DNA from: Betaproteobacteria bacterium
Lineage (GTDB): Bacteria; Pseudomonadota; Gammaproteobacteria; Burkholderiales; Burkholderiaceae_C
Assembly (NCBI GenBank): GCA_025358155.1
Contig: JANYKR010000146.1
Span: 1 to 33,162 of the forward strand
Reading direction: 5' to 3'
Length of the DNA stretch: 33,162 nt
Shown: piece after piece, positions 8,140-16,050 of the stretch
Numbering within the stretch: the stretch's first letter is position 1
How the letters are laid out: every line of letters begins with the position of its first letter
The notes under the pieces: generated by a model
What the model was told of the DNA's origin: nothing
The model's input: the letters and a program-made list of their open reading frames with translations, nothing else
The model's database searches: none
Position numbers and translations under genes: made by a program

Positions 8140-9570
8140 CTACAAACTCCGCTGCCGCGCCAGGGGCGGCCGGCGCGCAAAGTAGCGGCGGATGCCGGTG
8201 TGCAGCGCCTCCACCAGCTTGTCCTGGTAGCCCTCGTCGCGCAGCCGGGCCTCTTCTTCCGGGTTGGAGATAAAGGCGGTCTCGACCAGGATGCTCGGGA
8301 TGTCGGGCGCCTTGAGCACCGCAAAACCGGCCTGCTCGACGCTGCGTTTGTGCAGCGCGCCCACCTTGCCGATCAGCGCCAGCACCTCGCGGCCTATCGT
8401 CAGGCTGTCGCGGATCTGGGCGGTGGTGCTCATGTCGGCCATGGCGCGCAACACTTGGGCGTCCTTGACGCTGGCGAGATTGACGCCGCCCACGCCGTCG
8501 GCGGCGTTCTCCTTGTTCGCCATCCAGCGGGCGGCGGCGCTGGTGGCACCGGTTTCGGACAGCGCAAACACCGACGCGCCCCGCGCGGCCGGCGTAAAAA
8601 ACGCATCGGCGTGGATCGACACGAACAAGTCGGCCTGCACCCGGCGGGCCTTGCGCACCCGCTCGTGCAGCGGCACAAAGAAGTCGGCATCCCGCGTCAG
8701 CATCGCCCGCATCCCGGGCACGCTGTTGAGCCGGTCGCGCAGCTTGAGCGCTACCGCCAGCACCACGTCTTTTTCACGCAGACCGGTGGGGCCTACCGCG
8801 CCGGGGTCCTCGCCGCCGTGGCCGGGGTCGATCGCCACCACCACCAGGCGGTCGATGCTGCGCTGCTCGTCGCCGGGTAGCGCTGCCGGTGCTGCAGCCG
8901 GCGGTGTGGAATGCGGCGCCGGGCTCGACAGCGGCGGCGGGGTGGCGCCGGGCGCTGGGATGCTGGGCGGGCCGGGCTTGTCGGCGAGCAGCGGGCCCGA
9001 GGCCGGCGAGGGGGCCTTGACCGGCCGCTCGACCCGGCCGATGAACTCGCCCAGCGCGTCTTGCACGCTGCGGGCGGCCAGCGCCTCGGCACGCTCGCGG
9101 TCGCGGATCAAGGCCAGCAGCGGGTCGGGTGCCTCGGTCGGGTAGAGGTCAAACACCAGCCGGTGCTGGTAGGCCGCCACTGGCGCCAGCGTGAACTGCT
9201 GAGGAGCCACCGCCTGTTTCAGGTCGATCACCAGGCGCACCACGCGCGGCTGGTACTGGCCGACCCGCACCCCGGCGATGAACGGGTCGTCGGCGCGCAC
9301 CTTGCCCACCAGTTCACGCAGCGCGGGGCTGAGCTCGAGTGCGTCGATGTCGATCACCAGCCTGGGCGGGTTGTCGGTGAAAAACTGGCGTGCGCTCAGG
9401 GCCTGGTCGCTCTCGATCGTGACCCGGCTGTAATCCGCCGCCGGCCAGACCCGCACCGCGACGATGGCTGCGCCAAACGCCAGGTCGGCAGCACCCAGGC
9501 CCAAGGCCAGCGCGCCCATCTGCTGGAGTGCCCGGCGGCGGCTGGGTCGAGACCCGGTCGAGGCGGTCAC
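8140..9570 (-). CDS. N-acetylmuramoyl-L-alanine amidase (AmiC-like, Tat-exported)
   Basis: A periplasmic zinc amidase that cuts the glycan-peptide bond in peptidoglycan during cell separation. From a GTG start it is 476 residues: a twin-arginine signal (SRRRALQ at 10-16, then a hydrophobic stretch), an AMIN domain (about 35-165), a Pro/Ala-rich linker (about 190-235) and an Amidase_3 domain. Zinc and catalytic residues are visible: His in DPGHGGEDPGA (about 250), Glu in LREKD (about 265), His in SIHAD (about 319) and Glu in VETAF (about 428). I prefer GTG 9568-9570 because it overlaps the tsaE stop as GTGA and leaves a normal Tat n-region; a TTG at 9624 is possible. The tsaE-amidase pair matches E. 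coli tsaE-amiB. Confidence 0.93.
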   Translation of the reverse strand: MTASTGSRPSRRRALQQMGALALGLGAADLAFGAAIVAVRVWPAADYSRVTIESDQALSARQFFTDNPPRLVIDIDALELSPALRELVGKVRADDPFIAGVRVGQYQPRVVRLVIDLKQAVAPQQFTLAPVAAYQHRLVFDLYPTEAPDPLLALIRDRERAEALAARSVQDALGEFIGRVERPVKAPSPASGPLLADKPGPPSIPAPGATPPPLSSPAPHSTPPAAAPAALPGDEQRSIDRLVVVAIDPGHGGEDPGAVGPTGLREKDVVLAVALKLRDRLNSVPGMRAMLTRDADFFVPLHERVRKARRVQADLFVSIHADAFFTPAARGASVFALSETGATSAAARWMANKENAADGVGGVNLASVKDAQVLRAMADMSTTAQIRDSLTIGREVLALIGKVGALHKRSVEQAGFAVLKAPDIPSILVETAFISNPEEEARLRDEGYQDKLVEALHTGIRRYFARRPPLARQRSL

Positions 9571-10085
9571 GGCAGCAAGGCCAGGCCCAGCGGGCTGAGC
9601 GCTTGCAGGCTCACCTGCCGGCAATCTGCGTCATTCGGCCCGTCGAGCGGCGCGTCGAGAGGCGCGTCAATCGGCTCGATTTGCAAGCGCAGGTCGGGCA
9701 GGGGCAGCAGGCCGGCGGCTCGGGTCGGCCACTCCACCAGCTTCAAGCCGGGCTGCGCGAACACCTCCCGAAAGCCCGCATCCAGCCCTTCACGCGGGTC
9801 GTTGAAGCGGTAGAAATCAAAGTGAGCGGCCTCGCTGCCGTCGGCCAGCGTGTAGGGCTCCATCACGGTGTAGGTCGGGCTTTTGATGCGCCCGGTCACA
9901 CCGAGCGCCCGCAGCAAATGGCGCACCAGGGTGGTCTTGCCGGCGCCCAGCGGGCCGTGCAGCTCGATCAAGGCCTGGCCAATGCCAGGCCGCGCGGCCA
10001 GGGCCCGGGCAAAGGCCTCACAGCCAGCCTCATCGGGCCACAGCAGCTCGCGAGTTTCTAGAATCGGGCAATGGCTGTCGATCAA
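9567..10085 (-). CDS. tsaE: tRNA t6A biosynthesis ATPase TsaE
   Basis: TsaE (YjeE) is the P-loop ATPase that works with TsaB and TsaD to make t6A37 in ANN-decoding tRNAs. Visible marks: GPLGAGKT P-loop (44-51), SPTYTVMEPY, and the HFDFYRF block typical of the family, followed by LVEWPTRA. No ATG lies before the conserved region. I chose TTG 10083-10085, which gives 172 residues and a normal N-terminal segment; other TTG codons extend up to 10154. The choice makes the 5' end overlap the divergent queG start by 15 bp. The stop overlaps the amidase GTG (GTGA). The C-terminus carries a duplicated DAPLDAPLDGP run. Confidence 0.92.
   Translation of the reverse strand: MIDSHCPILETRELLWPDEAGCEAFARALAARPGIGQALIELHGPLGAGKTTLVRHLLRALGVTGRIKSPTYTVMEPYTLADGSEAAHFDFYRFNDPREGLDAGFREVFAQPGLKLVEWPTRAAGLLPLPDLRLQIEPIDAPLDAPLDGPNDADCRQVSLQALSPLGLALLP
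10059..10064 (+). promoter_or_regulatory. -10 box of queG, inside the 5' end of tsaE
   Basis: TAGAATC lies 6 nt before the queG ATG, so any transcript would be leaderless or nearly so. It sits inside the predicted tsaE coding region on the other strand. The -35 position (GGCCAC at 17-nt spacing) is poor. Confidence 0.5.
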
Positions 10086-11192
10086 GGCGTGTCGCAAGGG
10101 CAAAGCGGAGAGGCGGCGGACGGTGCCGAAAGGGCGCTTTGGGCGCAACTCCAAGGCTGGGCCAGCGCGCTGGGATTCTCACAGATCGGGGTGGCCGACG
10201 TGGACCTGAGCTCGGCCGAGCCCGGCCTGCTGGCCTGGCTGGCAGCGGGCTTTCAGGGCGACATGGCCTACATGGCCGCTCACGGCCTCAAGCGCGCCCG
10301 GCCGGCCGAGCTGGTGCCGGGCACGCTGCGGGTGATCACCGCACGCATGGACTACCTGCCCGCCAGCCAGCCCGGCGCGTGGCAAGCCACCGCCCTGGGT
10401 CGGTTGGCCGAGCCGCAGCAGGCGGTGGTTTCGCTCTACGCCCAGGGCCGCGATTACCACAAGGTCTTGCGCGCCCGGCTGCAAAAGCTGGCTGATCAGT
10501 TGCAACAAGCCGTCGGCCCGCGCGGCCACCGCGTGTTTACCGACTCCGCGCCGGTGCTGGAGGTGGAACTGGCCAGCCGCAGCGGCATCGGCTGGCGCGG
10601 CAAGCACACGCTGGCGCTGTCTCGCGAGGCCGGGTCGATGTTCTTTTTGGGTGAGATATTCATCGACCTGGCCTTGCCCCTGACAGCACCGGTGAGTGCC
10701 CACTGCGGTGAGTGCAATGCCTGCATCAGCGCCTGCCCGACCGGCGCGATCCTGGGGCCGTACCGGCTCGACGCCCGGCGCTGCATCGCCTACCTGACCA
10801 TCGAGCTCGACGGGCCCATCCCGGTGGACTTGCGTGCAGCCATCGGCAATCGAATCTACGGCTGCGACGACTGCCAGCTGGTCTGCCCCTGGAACAAGTT
10901 TGCGCAGCGCAGCCCGCTGGCCGACTTCGACACCCGCGCGTCGGTGGGCCACGCCACGCTGTTGCAGCTCTGGGCCTGGGACGAAGCCGAATTCTTGCGC
11001 CAGACCGAAGGCAGCGCCATCCGCCGCATCGGCTTCAAACGCTGGCGCCGCAACCTGGCGGTGGCCTTGGGCAATGCGTGGCGAGAGACCGGAGACGCGG
11101 CGGTGGCGCTGGCCTTGCAGGCGGCGCGGCCTGATGCCTGCGACCTGGTGGCTGAGCACATGGATTGGGCGCTGGCGCAGCGCGCGCAGTGA
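10071..11192 (+). CDS. queG: Epoxyqueuosine reductase QueG
   Basis: QueG reduces epoxyqueuosine to queuosine in tRNA, using cobalamin and two [4Fe-4S] clusters. The 373-residue protein has the N-terminal cobalamin-binding/reductase part (GFSQIGVAD, DYHKVLRARL, DSAPVLEVELA, GWRGKHTLAL) and a ferredoxin-like part with Cys212-x2-Cys215-x2-Cys218-x3-Cys222-Pro and Cys265-x2-Cys268-x3-Cys272-Pro; a further Cys in ARRCIAYL fits the eighth ligand. The GSAIRRIGFKRWRRNLAVALGN block near the C-terminus is also family-typical. Start ATG 10071 adds about 20 poorly conserved residues before the conserved region. It diverges from tsaE, as yjeS does near yjeF-yjeE in E. coli. The stop is in the same frame as the TPR remnant downstream. 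Confidence 0.96.
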   Translation: MAVDQGVSQGQSGEAADGAERALWAQLQGWASALGFSQIGVADVDLSSAEPGLLAWLAAGFQGDMAYMAAHGLKRARPAELVPGTLRVITARMDYLPASQPGAWQATALGRLAEPQQAVVSLYAQGRDYHKVLRARLQKLADQLQQAVGPRGHRVFTDSAPVLEVELASRSGIGWRGKHTLALSREAGSMFFLGEIFIDLALPLTAPVSAHCGECNACISACPTGAILGPYRLDARRCIAYLTIELDGPIPVDLRAAIGNRIYGCDDCQLVCPWNKFAQRSPLADFDTRASVGHATLLQLWAWDEAEFLRQTEGSAIRRIGFKRWRRNLAVALGNAWRETGDAAVALALQAARPDACDLVAEHMDWALAQRAQ

Positions 11193-11204
11193 GGCCTGCG
11201 TGGG

Positions 11205-11498
11205 GTGGTCAAGGGGTCTCGTCAGCCGGAGGCCATTCGGCAACTGGACCGTGCCACTGAATTGGCAGGCGACAACCCGTTTACCCACAACAACATCGGA
11301 TTGGTCTATTTCGACCTGCAGTTGTACGACAAGGTGCTGGAGCAGGCGCACAAGGCCTTCGCACTGGGCTTCACGCAATCGGCTTTGCGCGAACAACTGG
11401 AATAGGCGGGCAAGTGGTCAGAGCCGGCCCAACAGGAAGCCCGTGCGCCCGCTCCACCTGCGTCTACGGCGAGTGCGCCGTCCCAGCACAGCCCATGA
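11205..11498 (+). pseudogene. Decayed 3' end of a tetratricopeptide-repeat gene
   Basis: The frame encodes a TPR-like segment (AIRQLDRATELAGDNPF, NNIGLVYFDLQLYDKVLEQA, then HKAFALGF) and stops at TAG 11403-11405. Past that TAG the same frame continues sensibly for 30 codons (AGKWSEP, then an Ala/Pro/Ser-rich tail) to TGA 11496-11498. TAG is one transition from CAG, giving LREQLEQAGKW, a natural continuation. Only the last TPR and tail remain, with no start region, so this is a truncated remnant carrying a nonsense change. GTG 11205 is just the first start-like codon. It probably marks the edge of rearranged DNA next to queG. Confidence 0.7.
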
Positions 11499-11532
11499 TC
11501 AACGCCACCAGCCAGCTGGACCCGCACCGGGC

Positions 11533-12978
11533 TTAGCGTCCCAGAATCGACCGAACGACGGGCAGCAATACGTCGACGTTGGATCCCGTCGGCAGTGTGA
11601 GGATAGAGGAGGTCTGGTCCGTGCTGAGCCTGGGCAGGCGCGTGCACACGACTTCGGACTTCTTGAAGTTGCGGTTGATCTCCAGGGCCAGGAGCTCGGT
11701 CGCGGCCTTGGCCATGGCATATTCCGCCATCCCCTTGGGCCGCTCCTCAATGTAGACCGTGGAGGGCACATAGATCTTCACCTTGTGATCGGCCTGACTC
11801 GACTCCAGGAATTCGCACAGGGCATACAGCCTGGCCGCATAGAACTCACAGAACTCGCGGAAAAGCGCGCCGTCGAACAGGGCCGCCTTCTTGCGGAAGA
11901 TCCTGGGCGTGGCGAAGAAGAAGATCGCATCGAGGGAGTCCCATTCGATGCCTGCCGAGGCGAACTCGGCGGTCGCGAGGTCTAGGTGCACCGTCTCGGC
12001 GCGCGCCAGGGTTGATCCTTCAATCTCATGCACGATCGCCAGGGCGTCGGCCTGGCCGCTGGCGAAGCTGACCACAACGTCGCCACCGCCCGCGGCGAGG
12101 ATCTTGGCAGTGAGTTCACCCAGACCTCGTGATCCGCCGATGACCAGGGAACGGGTGCGCGCAAACTCCGCTGGCAGGACGCGACCGGACAGTTCCTTCA
12201 ACGACGGCTGCGATTGCGGCGGAGGTCGCAGGAAGGCCTTGATCTCCCCCTGCAGCACACCGCCGACGCGGATGTCAAAAAGCCGGAACCGCACGTCGTA
12301 CTTGTGAACATCGAAACTCAGTAGACGCGCGTCGGGTGGCACTGCGCCCACGTGGACATGCAGTGACGAGAAAACCGAATGCAGTCCCGGGCACACCATC
12401 CCCACGATGTAGGAATACGCGACCATGCTGGCCAGACCCTCGGCACCAAGCAGGGCATAGCTATGCGGGAAACTGGCCCGAAAATCGCCAGGGCCCAGAC
12501 GCAGCGCGTAGCGCTTGCCCTGGTGGTGCTCCGGCGGCTGGTCGAGTGCCTGGTCCCACGTTTCCAGCACCAGTACCGGGTCCGTCCCCGGCGGGCAGTC
12601 TTGCTGCCCGGTGGGCGGAGGCGTCAGGGAAGGGTCTGCCATGACCAGGGAGATCCTGGCGCACAGCAATCCATCGGCCGTGGCATCCAGGGTCCATTGG
12701 TCGGCAGGCCCTTGTTGCTGCGAGAAAACCACTTTCTCGCCCACACTGACCGGATTGTTGAAATTGCATGAGACCGATGCAACGCTGCCGGCACTCCCGG
12801 GCCGCCAATGCTCCAGTGCAGTCAGCAGAACATGGATGCCATGAACCACCTGCCGGCCGGTGATCAGGCGGCGGGCCGCCACCGGATCCATATGCATCGG
12901 GTTGACGTCACGGGAGATGCGTGCGAAGAACAACTGGTCCTCGGTCGAAAAGACCTTGTCGCCAAGTTTCAATGCCAT
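11533..12978 (-). CDS. Fused hot-dog (MaoC-like) dehydratase / short-chain dehydrogenase
   Basis: A 481-residue two-part protein. The N-terminal part resembles a MaoC/R-hydratase hot-dog domain: DVNPMHMD (24-31) and VVHG (44-47) give the usual catalytic Asp and His. Residues about 155-255 look like a second, degenerate hot-dog unit (PGLHSVFSSLHV). The C-terminal part (about 275-481) is an SDR/ketoreductase-like domain with GGSRGLG (281-287) and Tyr420-x3-Lys424. This suggests hydration/dehydration and ketoreduction of an acyl thioester, most simply the one carried by the ACP encoded two genes upstream. It is the last gene of the cassette, 5 nt after the AAC(3)-like gene. ATG 12976-12978 places the MaoC motif correctly. 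Substrate is unknown. Confidence 0.8.
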   Translation of the reverse strand: MALKLGDKVFSTEDQLFFARISRDVNPMHMDPVAARRLITGRQVVHGIHVLLTALEHWRPGSAGSVASVSCNFNNPVSVGEKVVFSQQQGPADQWTLDATADGLLCARISLVMADPSLTPPPTGQQDCPPGTDPVLVLETWDQALDQPPEHHQGKRYALRLGPGDFRASFPHSYALLGAEGLASMVAYSYIVGMVCPGLHSVFSSLHVHVGAVPPDARLLSFDVHKYDVRFRLFDIRVGGVLQGEIKAFLRPPPQSQPSLKELSGRVLPAEFARTRSLVIGGSRGLGELTAKILAAGGGDVVVSFASGQADALAIVHEIEGSTLARAETVHLDLATAEFASAGIEWDSLDAIFFFATPRIFRKKAALFDGALFREFCEFYAARLYALCEFLESSQADHKVKIYVPSTVYIEERPKGMAEYAMAKAATELLALEINRNFKKSEVVCTRLPRLSTDQTSSILTLPTGSNVDVLLPVVRSILGR

Positions 12979-12983
12979 GTCTG

Positions 12984-13889
12984 TCACGGCTTGTCGTAGA
13001 GCGTCACGCCGCGCCGTGCGGCAGCAACCAGGGCCTCGGTCACTTCGGACGCGCGGGCCGAGAACATGGGCACATCGTGGAACTTCCATTCCTGCAACTG
13101 CTCATGGTTCATGATGTCGCGGAGCTTCCAGATATTGAATTCCCACACAGGGCCGCGCCCGGAAAGGCGAGCGGAAACCTGCTCCTTGCCGTCGATCACC
13201 GTGACGATCAGATCCTGGCCGTTTCCCCGCGGAACCGGGAAATCGTTGCCCATGACACCCTCCACATGGTGCGCCTGGGTCAGGACTTGAAAGGTCTTGC
13301 CCACACCGATGATGCGTGTGTTGTGCTTTGCCATGAAGTCGAAGGGGGACCCGATGCCATTCGGGAACTCGGTGTCTTCGTGGCCCCGAATCAGGTCCTT
13401 CGCCAGCGGCCCCCATGCCGTCATGCGGTAGACCGGGTGCCTGCTCTGCACCGCCCCGGGCATGCGCCGGAACAGCTCCGTCGCCAGGCCCATCTGGGAG
13501 GGCACCCGCCGAAGGTCGAACAGCGGCCGCTTCAGGAAGGTGGCATAGGCCCCGCCGATCTCCGGGTCGCCAAAGTAGAACGCCGGCATGACCAGGGTCT
13601 TGCTCGGACCACAATAGTCCATCAACATCTTCACCAGTGCCAAGGGACTGTCGGTGAACATCGGTTGCATGTGATTGACCGAACTGTGCACCATCAGGAC
13701 GTCGAAGTCCGATCCGACACGCTGCTCCAGATGCATCCGCAGGGCGTGGGCGTCGAAGGTGCCGTGCCACCGCCGCATCAGCGGGTGGAGCTTGGTCCGC
13801 GCGGTGAAATAAGCGGAGCGCAGCGCCAGAAGGCGTTCCTGGTCCAGGTGACGAACGGCCAGGCCGGAGAGCCACTCCAGCGGGCTCAC
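12984..13889 (-). CDS. AAC(3)-family N-acyltransferase
   Basis: A 301-residue member of the aminoglycoside 3-N-acetyltransferase fold family. It shows the family opening LMVHSSVNHM (65-74), a GPSKTLVMPAF block, HPVYRMTAWGPLAKDLIRGH, PFDFM and the LTQAHHVEG segment that holds the expected catalytic His. Many chromosomal members are not resistance enzymes but move acyl groups from CoA or ACP to amines in polysaccharide or natural-product pathways. Here the neighbour is an ACP gene, whose TGA overlaps this GTG start (GTGA, 13886-13889), arguing for coupled translation and an ACP-linked donor. An open frame extends to 14024 but overlaps the ACP gene. Natural acceptor unknown; an amino sugar is my inference. 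Confidence 0.8.
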   Translation of the reverse strand: MSPLEWLSGLAVRHLDQERLLALRSAYFTARTKLHPLMRRWHGTFDAHALRMHLEQRVGSDFDVLMVHSSVNHMQPMFTDSPLALVKMLMDYCGPSKTLVMPAFYFGDPEIGGAYATFLKRPLFDLRRVPSQMGLATELFRRMPGAVQSRHPVYRMTAWGPLAKDLIRGHEDTEFPNGIGSPFDFMAKHNTRIIGVGKTFQVLTQAHHVEGVMGNDFPVPRGNGQDLIVTVIDGKEQVSARLSGRGPVWEFNIWKLRDIMNHEQLQEWKFHDVPMFSARASEVTEALVAAARRGVTLYDKP

Positions 13890-14122
13890 GGGTGGCCGTG
13901 CTCCGCCAGGTACTGCAAGATCGCAGGCACCGACACCATGTTGGGGAAATCCTCGACATCCATGAAGATGTCGAAAGCCTGCTCCAGCGCAATCATCAGG
14001 TTCACGTGGCCCATGGAATCCCACTCTGCAATGTCTTCGTTGCGAGTGCCCTGGGTAATCTTGTGCGGCGGAACCTTCAGGGTCGTTGCGATGACCGTTT
14101 GCACCTGATCAAAAATGCTCAT
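13886..14122 (-). CDS. Acyl carrier protein (dedicated)
   Basis: A 78-residue acidic four-helix carrier protein. The phosphopantetheine attachment serine is Ser36 in EWDSMGHVNLM, the usual D-S-(L/M) motif. Helix I is IFDQVQTVIATTL and the later part FDIFMDVEDFPNM is typical of ACPs in polysaccharide and FkbH-type operons rather than the housekeeping AcpP, which has DSLD. A phosphopantetheinyl transferase must come from elsewhere. ATG 14120-14122 lies 46 nt after the FkbH-like stop. The C-terminal TGA overlaps the next gene's GTG. A frame extending to 14329 only reads back into the FkbH-like gene. Confidence 0.9.
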   Translation of the reverse strand: MSIFDQVQTVIATTLKVPPHKITQGTRNEDIAEWDSMGHVNLMIALEQAFDIFMDVEDFPNMVSVPAILQYLAEHGHP

Positions 14123-14168
14123 GGGGTTTGCCTGGCAGGCTCCAAGACAGTAAAAGAAAACAGCACGA

Positions 14169-16031
14169 TCATACTTGTGCAGCCACCTTGATCGGGAACG
14201 CCGACTCCGGCTGCGGTGGGCATCGGTCGAGGGGCCAGCGGTACCTTCCGTCGGCCCCTGCCTCGAATCCCTGGTCCGGCAGAAATGTCCTGACCAGTTC
14301 GTTCTTGGCCGTCGGAAGGAAATCGGCAACGAGTTCCCTCACGCCTTGGGCAGCCAGGCGCCGCAACAGGCAATGCAGAAAGGCCGATTCTGCCTGCCGG
14401 CCGATGACACGGCACGACATCAGCAGCGTGTCGAGTTCGGCCAGGTGCCCGTCCAGCAGGCGGACCACCGCCAGGCCGGCGATGCCGCTGTTGCCGAATG
14501 TGTCCGCGAGCGCGAAGTCTGCCACCAGGCATCGGGCATCGCTGATGAATTCCTGGATCTGCTGCTCGCTGTAGCGCCGCGTCGTCAGATTGAACTGGTT
14601 GGTCTTCTGGGTCATCTGGCTGAGCCGGGCCACGTGCGCAACCTTGTCGAAGCACACCTCCATCTCCATGGCCAGCGAAACCAGGTAATCCTGCATCTCG
14701 AAACCGCTGCTTTCGACGCTCTCCTTCAACTCCCGGCGTCGGCGCTCCTGGGCATACATTTCCGTCTTCGCAAGGTCTTCAGCAGTGAGCGAAAGGACCT
14801 CCAGGCGGGCCACCTGCTCGAGGCAGCCGGGAACGTCGGTCGGCCGAGCGGGCGTCTGTATCACTTCGACCTGTGGCCAGCGCTGGCGAACGGCCGCGCA
14901 CTCATGGTCGCTGTCATCGACGAAGATGAAGGAATCGAGCCCAAGGTTGAGTTCCTCGGCCAGCGATGCGAGGTTGTCCGGCTTCGGCAGCCAGTTCACG
15001 CGCCTTGCTGCGAAGTGCGCATCGCGCAGGACTTGGTGCGGGTGCTCCCGGAGCACCTCGTCCAGATCGGCCTGGTTGTTCTTGCTGCACAGGGCCAGGA
15101 TGAAGCCGCGCTGCTGGTAATCCAGCAGCCGCCGCTGGAATGCAACAAAGGCGTTGCCGGGATAGTCCGGGCCCAGCTTGATGCCGTCTATGCCGTCCTC
15201 GCCGATCACACCACCCCACAGGGTGTTGTCGGCGTCGAGCACGATGACCTTGGCCTTGGGAAACTTCATCACCGCGCCCACACCCACCACCCGGCGCGCA
15301 AACTCTCGGGCTGCGGCCGGCGTAAACGGAAAGCGCGCGGAAAACCACAGGCGCGGATCGAAGAATGCGCTTCGACCGAATTGCTGAAGTACTTCGTCCA
15401 GATCCAGGTAGAGACACGACTGCAGCGACTCGGAAAACAAGCTGCCGATGCCAGCCTTCAGGCCAGACCACCAGCCACTCTCCGAGCGATCAGACTGGCT
15501 ATCGTAAACACCCAGGCCCGGCCCCTGCATCGCCGGCAGCACGGTCAGCACGATCTGCCCGACCTTGTGCCTGCGGAATTGCCCCACCAGACGCTCCAGC
15601 CCCGCGAGCACTTCCGTGCGCAGTTCGGCCTGCCGGGCAGGGCTGAGGCCAGCCAGCGGACGGGCAAGGTCCGGGTGCAGATCCTCACGCTGCAGCATCA
15701 GCAAGGTCACATCGGGCCGGTGGTTCACCAGCGCGGAGTTCTCCTGCGCCTGCTGCACCAGCATGCCGTAAGGCGCGTGCCAGACCTGCAGATCCAGGCC
15801 TTCCAGGCCGGCGGCCAACGTGAACCAGGGATTCAACAATTCACTGGTATACGAATGCGCAACTGCCAGGCGCAAGGAATGGGCGGCCGGGCCCAGACCG
15901 GCAAGATGGTCGGTCAGCCTCTGCGCCTCGGCGAGGCCCAGAGGCATGCGGGACGTGGCCAATGCGGCACGGATCTCCGGCCTGGTCCGACACTGCAGAA
16001 GGTCATTGAAGCTAAGTCTGGCTTTTGCCAT
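14169..16031 (-). CDS. FkbH-like HAD-superfamily protein (HAD-IIIC), probable glyceryl-ACP synthase
   Basis: A 620-residue FkbH-type protein. The N-terminal ~240 residues match the SGNH-like region found in long FkbH proteins. The HAD domain follows, with motif I DADNTLWGG (266-274), SKNN (316-319), a lysine at about 350 and VDDSDHE (371-377). A GNAT-like C-terminal part includes the typical TQKTNQFNLTTRRYS block. Characterised FkbH proteins dephosphorylate 1,3-bisphosphoglycerate and load the glyceryl group on an ACP thiol. An ACP gene follows by 46 nt, so the same role is likely, although other acyl units are made by relatives. ATG 16029-16031 follows the acyltransferase-3 stop by 19 nt. 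Family call is strong; exact product is inferred. Confidence 0.88.
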   Translation of the reverse strand: MAKARLSFNDLLQCRTRPEIRAALATSRMPLGLAEAQRLTDHLAGLGPAAHSLRLAVAHSYTSELLNPWFTLAAGLEGLDLQVWHAPYGMLVQQAQENSALVNHRPDVTLLMLQREDLHPDLARPLAGLSPARQAELRTEVLAGLERLVGQFRRHKVGQIVLTVLPAMQGPGLGVYDSQSDRSESGWWSGLKAGIGSLFSESLQSCLYLDLDEVLQQFGRSAFFDPRLWFSARFPFTPAAAREFARRVVGVGAVMKFPKAKVIVLDADNTLWGGVIGEDGIDGIKLGPDYPGNAFVAFQRRLLDYQQRGFILALCSKNNQADLDEVLREHPHQVLRDAHFAARRVNWLPKPDNLASLAEELNLGLDSFIFVDDSDHECAAVRQRWPQVEVIQTPARPTDVPGCLEQVARLEVLSLTAEDLAKTEMYAQERRRRELKESVESSGFEMQDYLVSLAMEMEVCFDKVAHVARLSQMTQKTNQFNLTTRRYSEQQIQEFISDARCLVADFALADTFGNSGIAGLAVVRLLDGHLAELDTLLMSCRVIGRQAESAFLHCLLRRLAAQGVRELVADFLPTAKNELVRTFLPDQGFEAGADGRYRWPLDRCPPQPESAFPIKVAAQV

Positions 16032-16050
16032 GCTGATTCAACCTGTCCAT

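Noticed and set aside
12984-13889. Aminoglycoside resistance gene
   Set aside because: AAC(3) fold is present, but operon context with ACP and FkbH points to a biosynthetic acyltransferase; resistance cannot be claimed.
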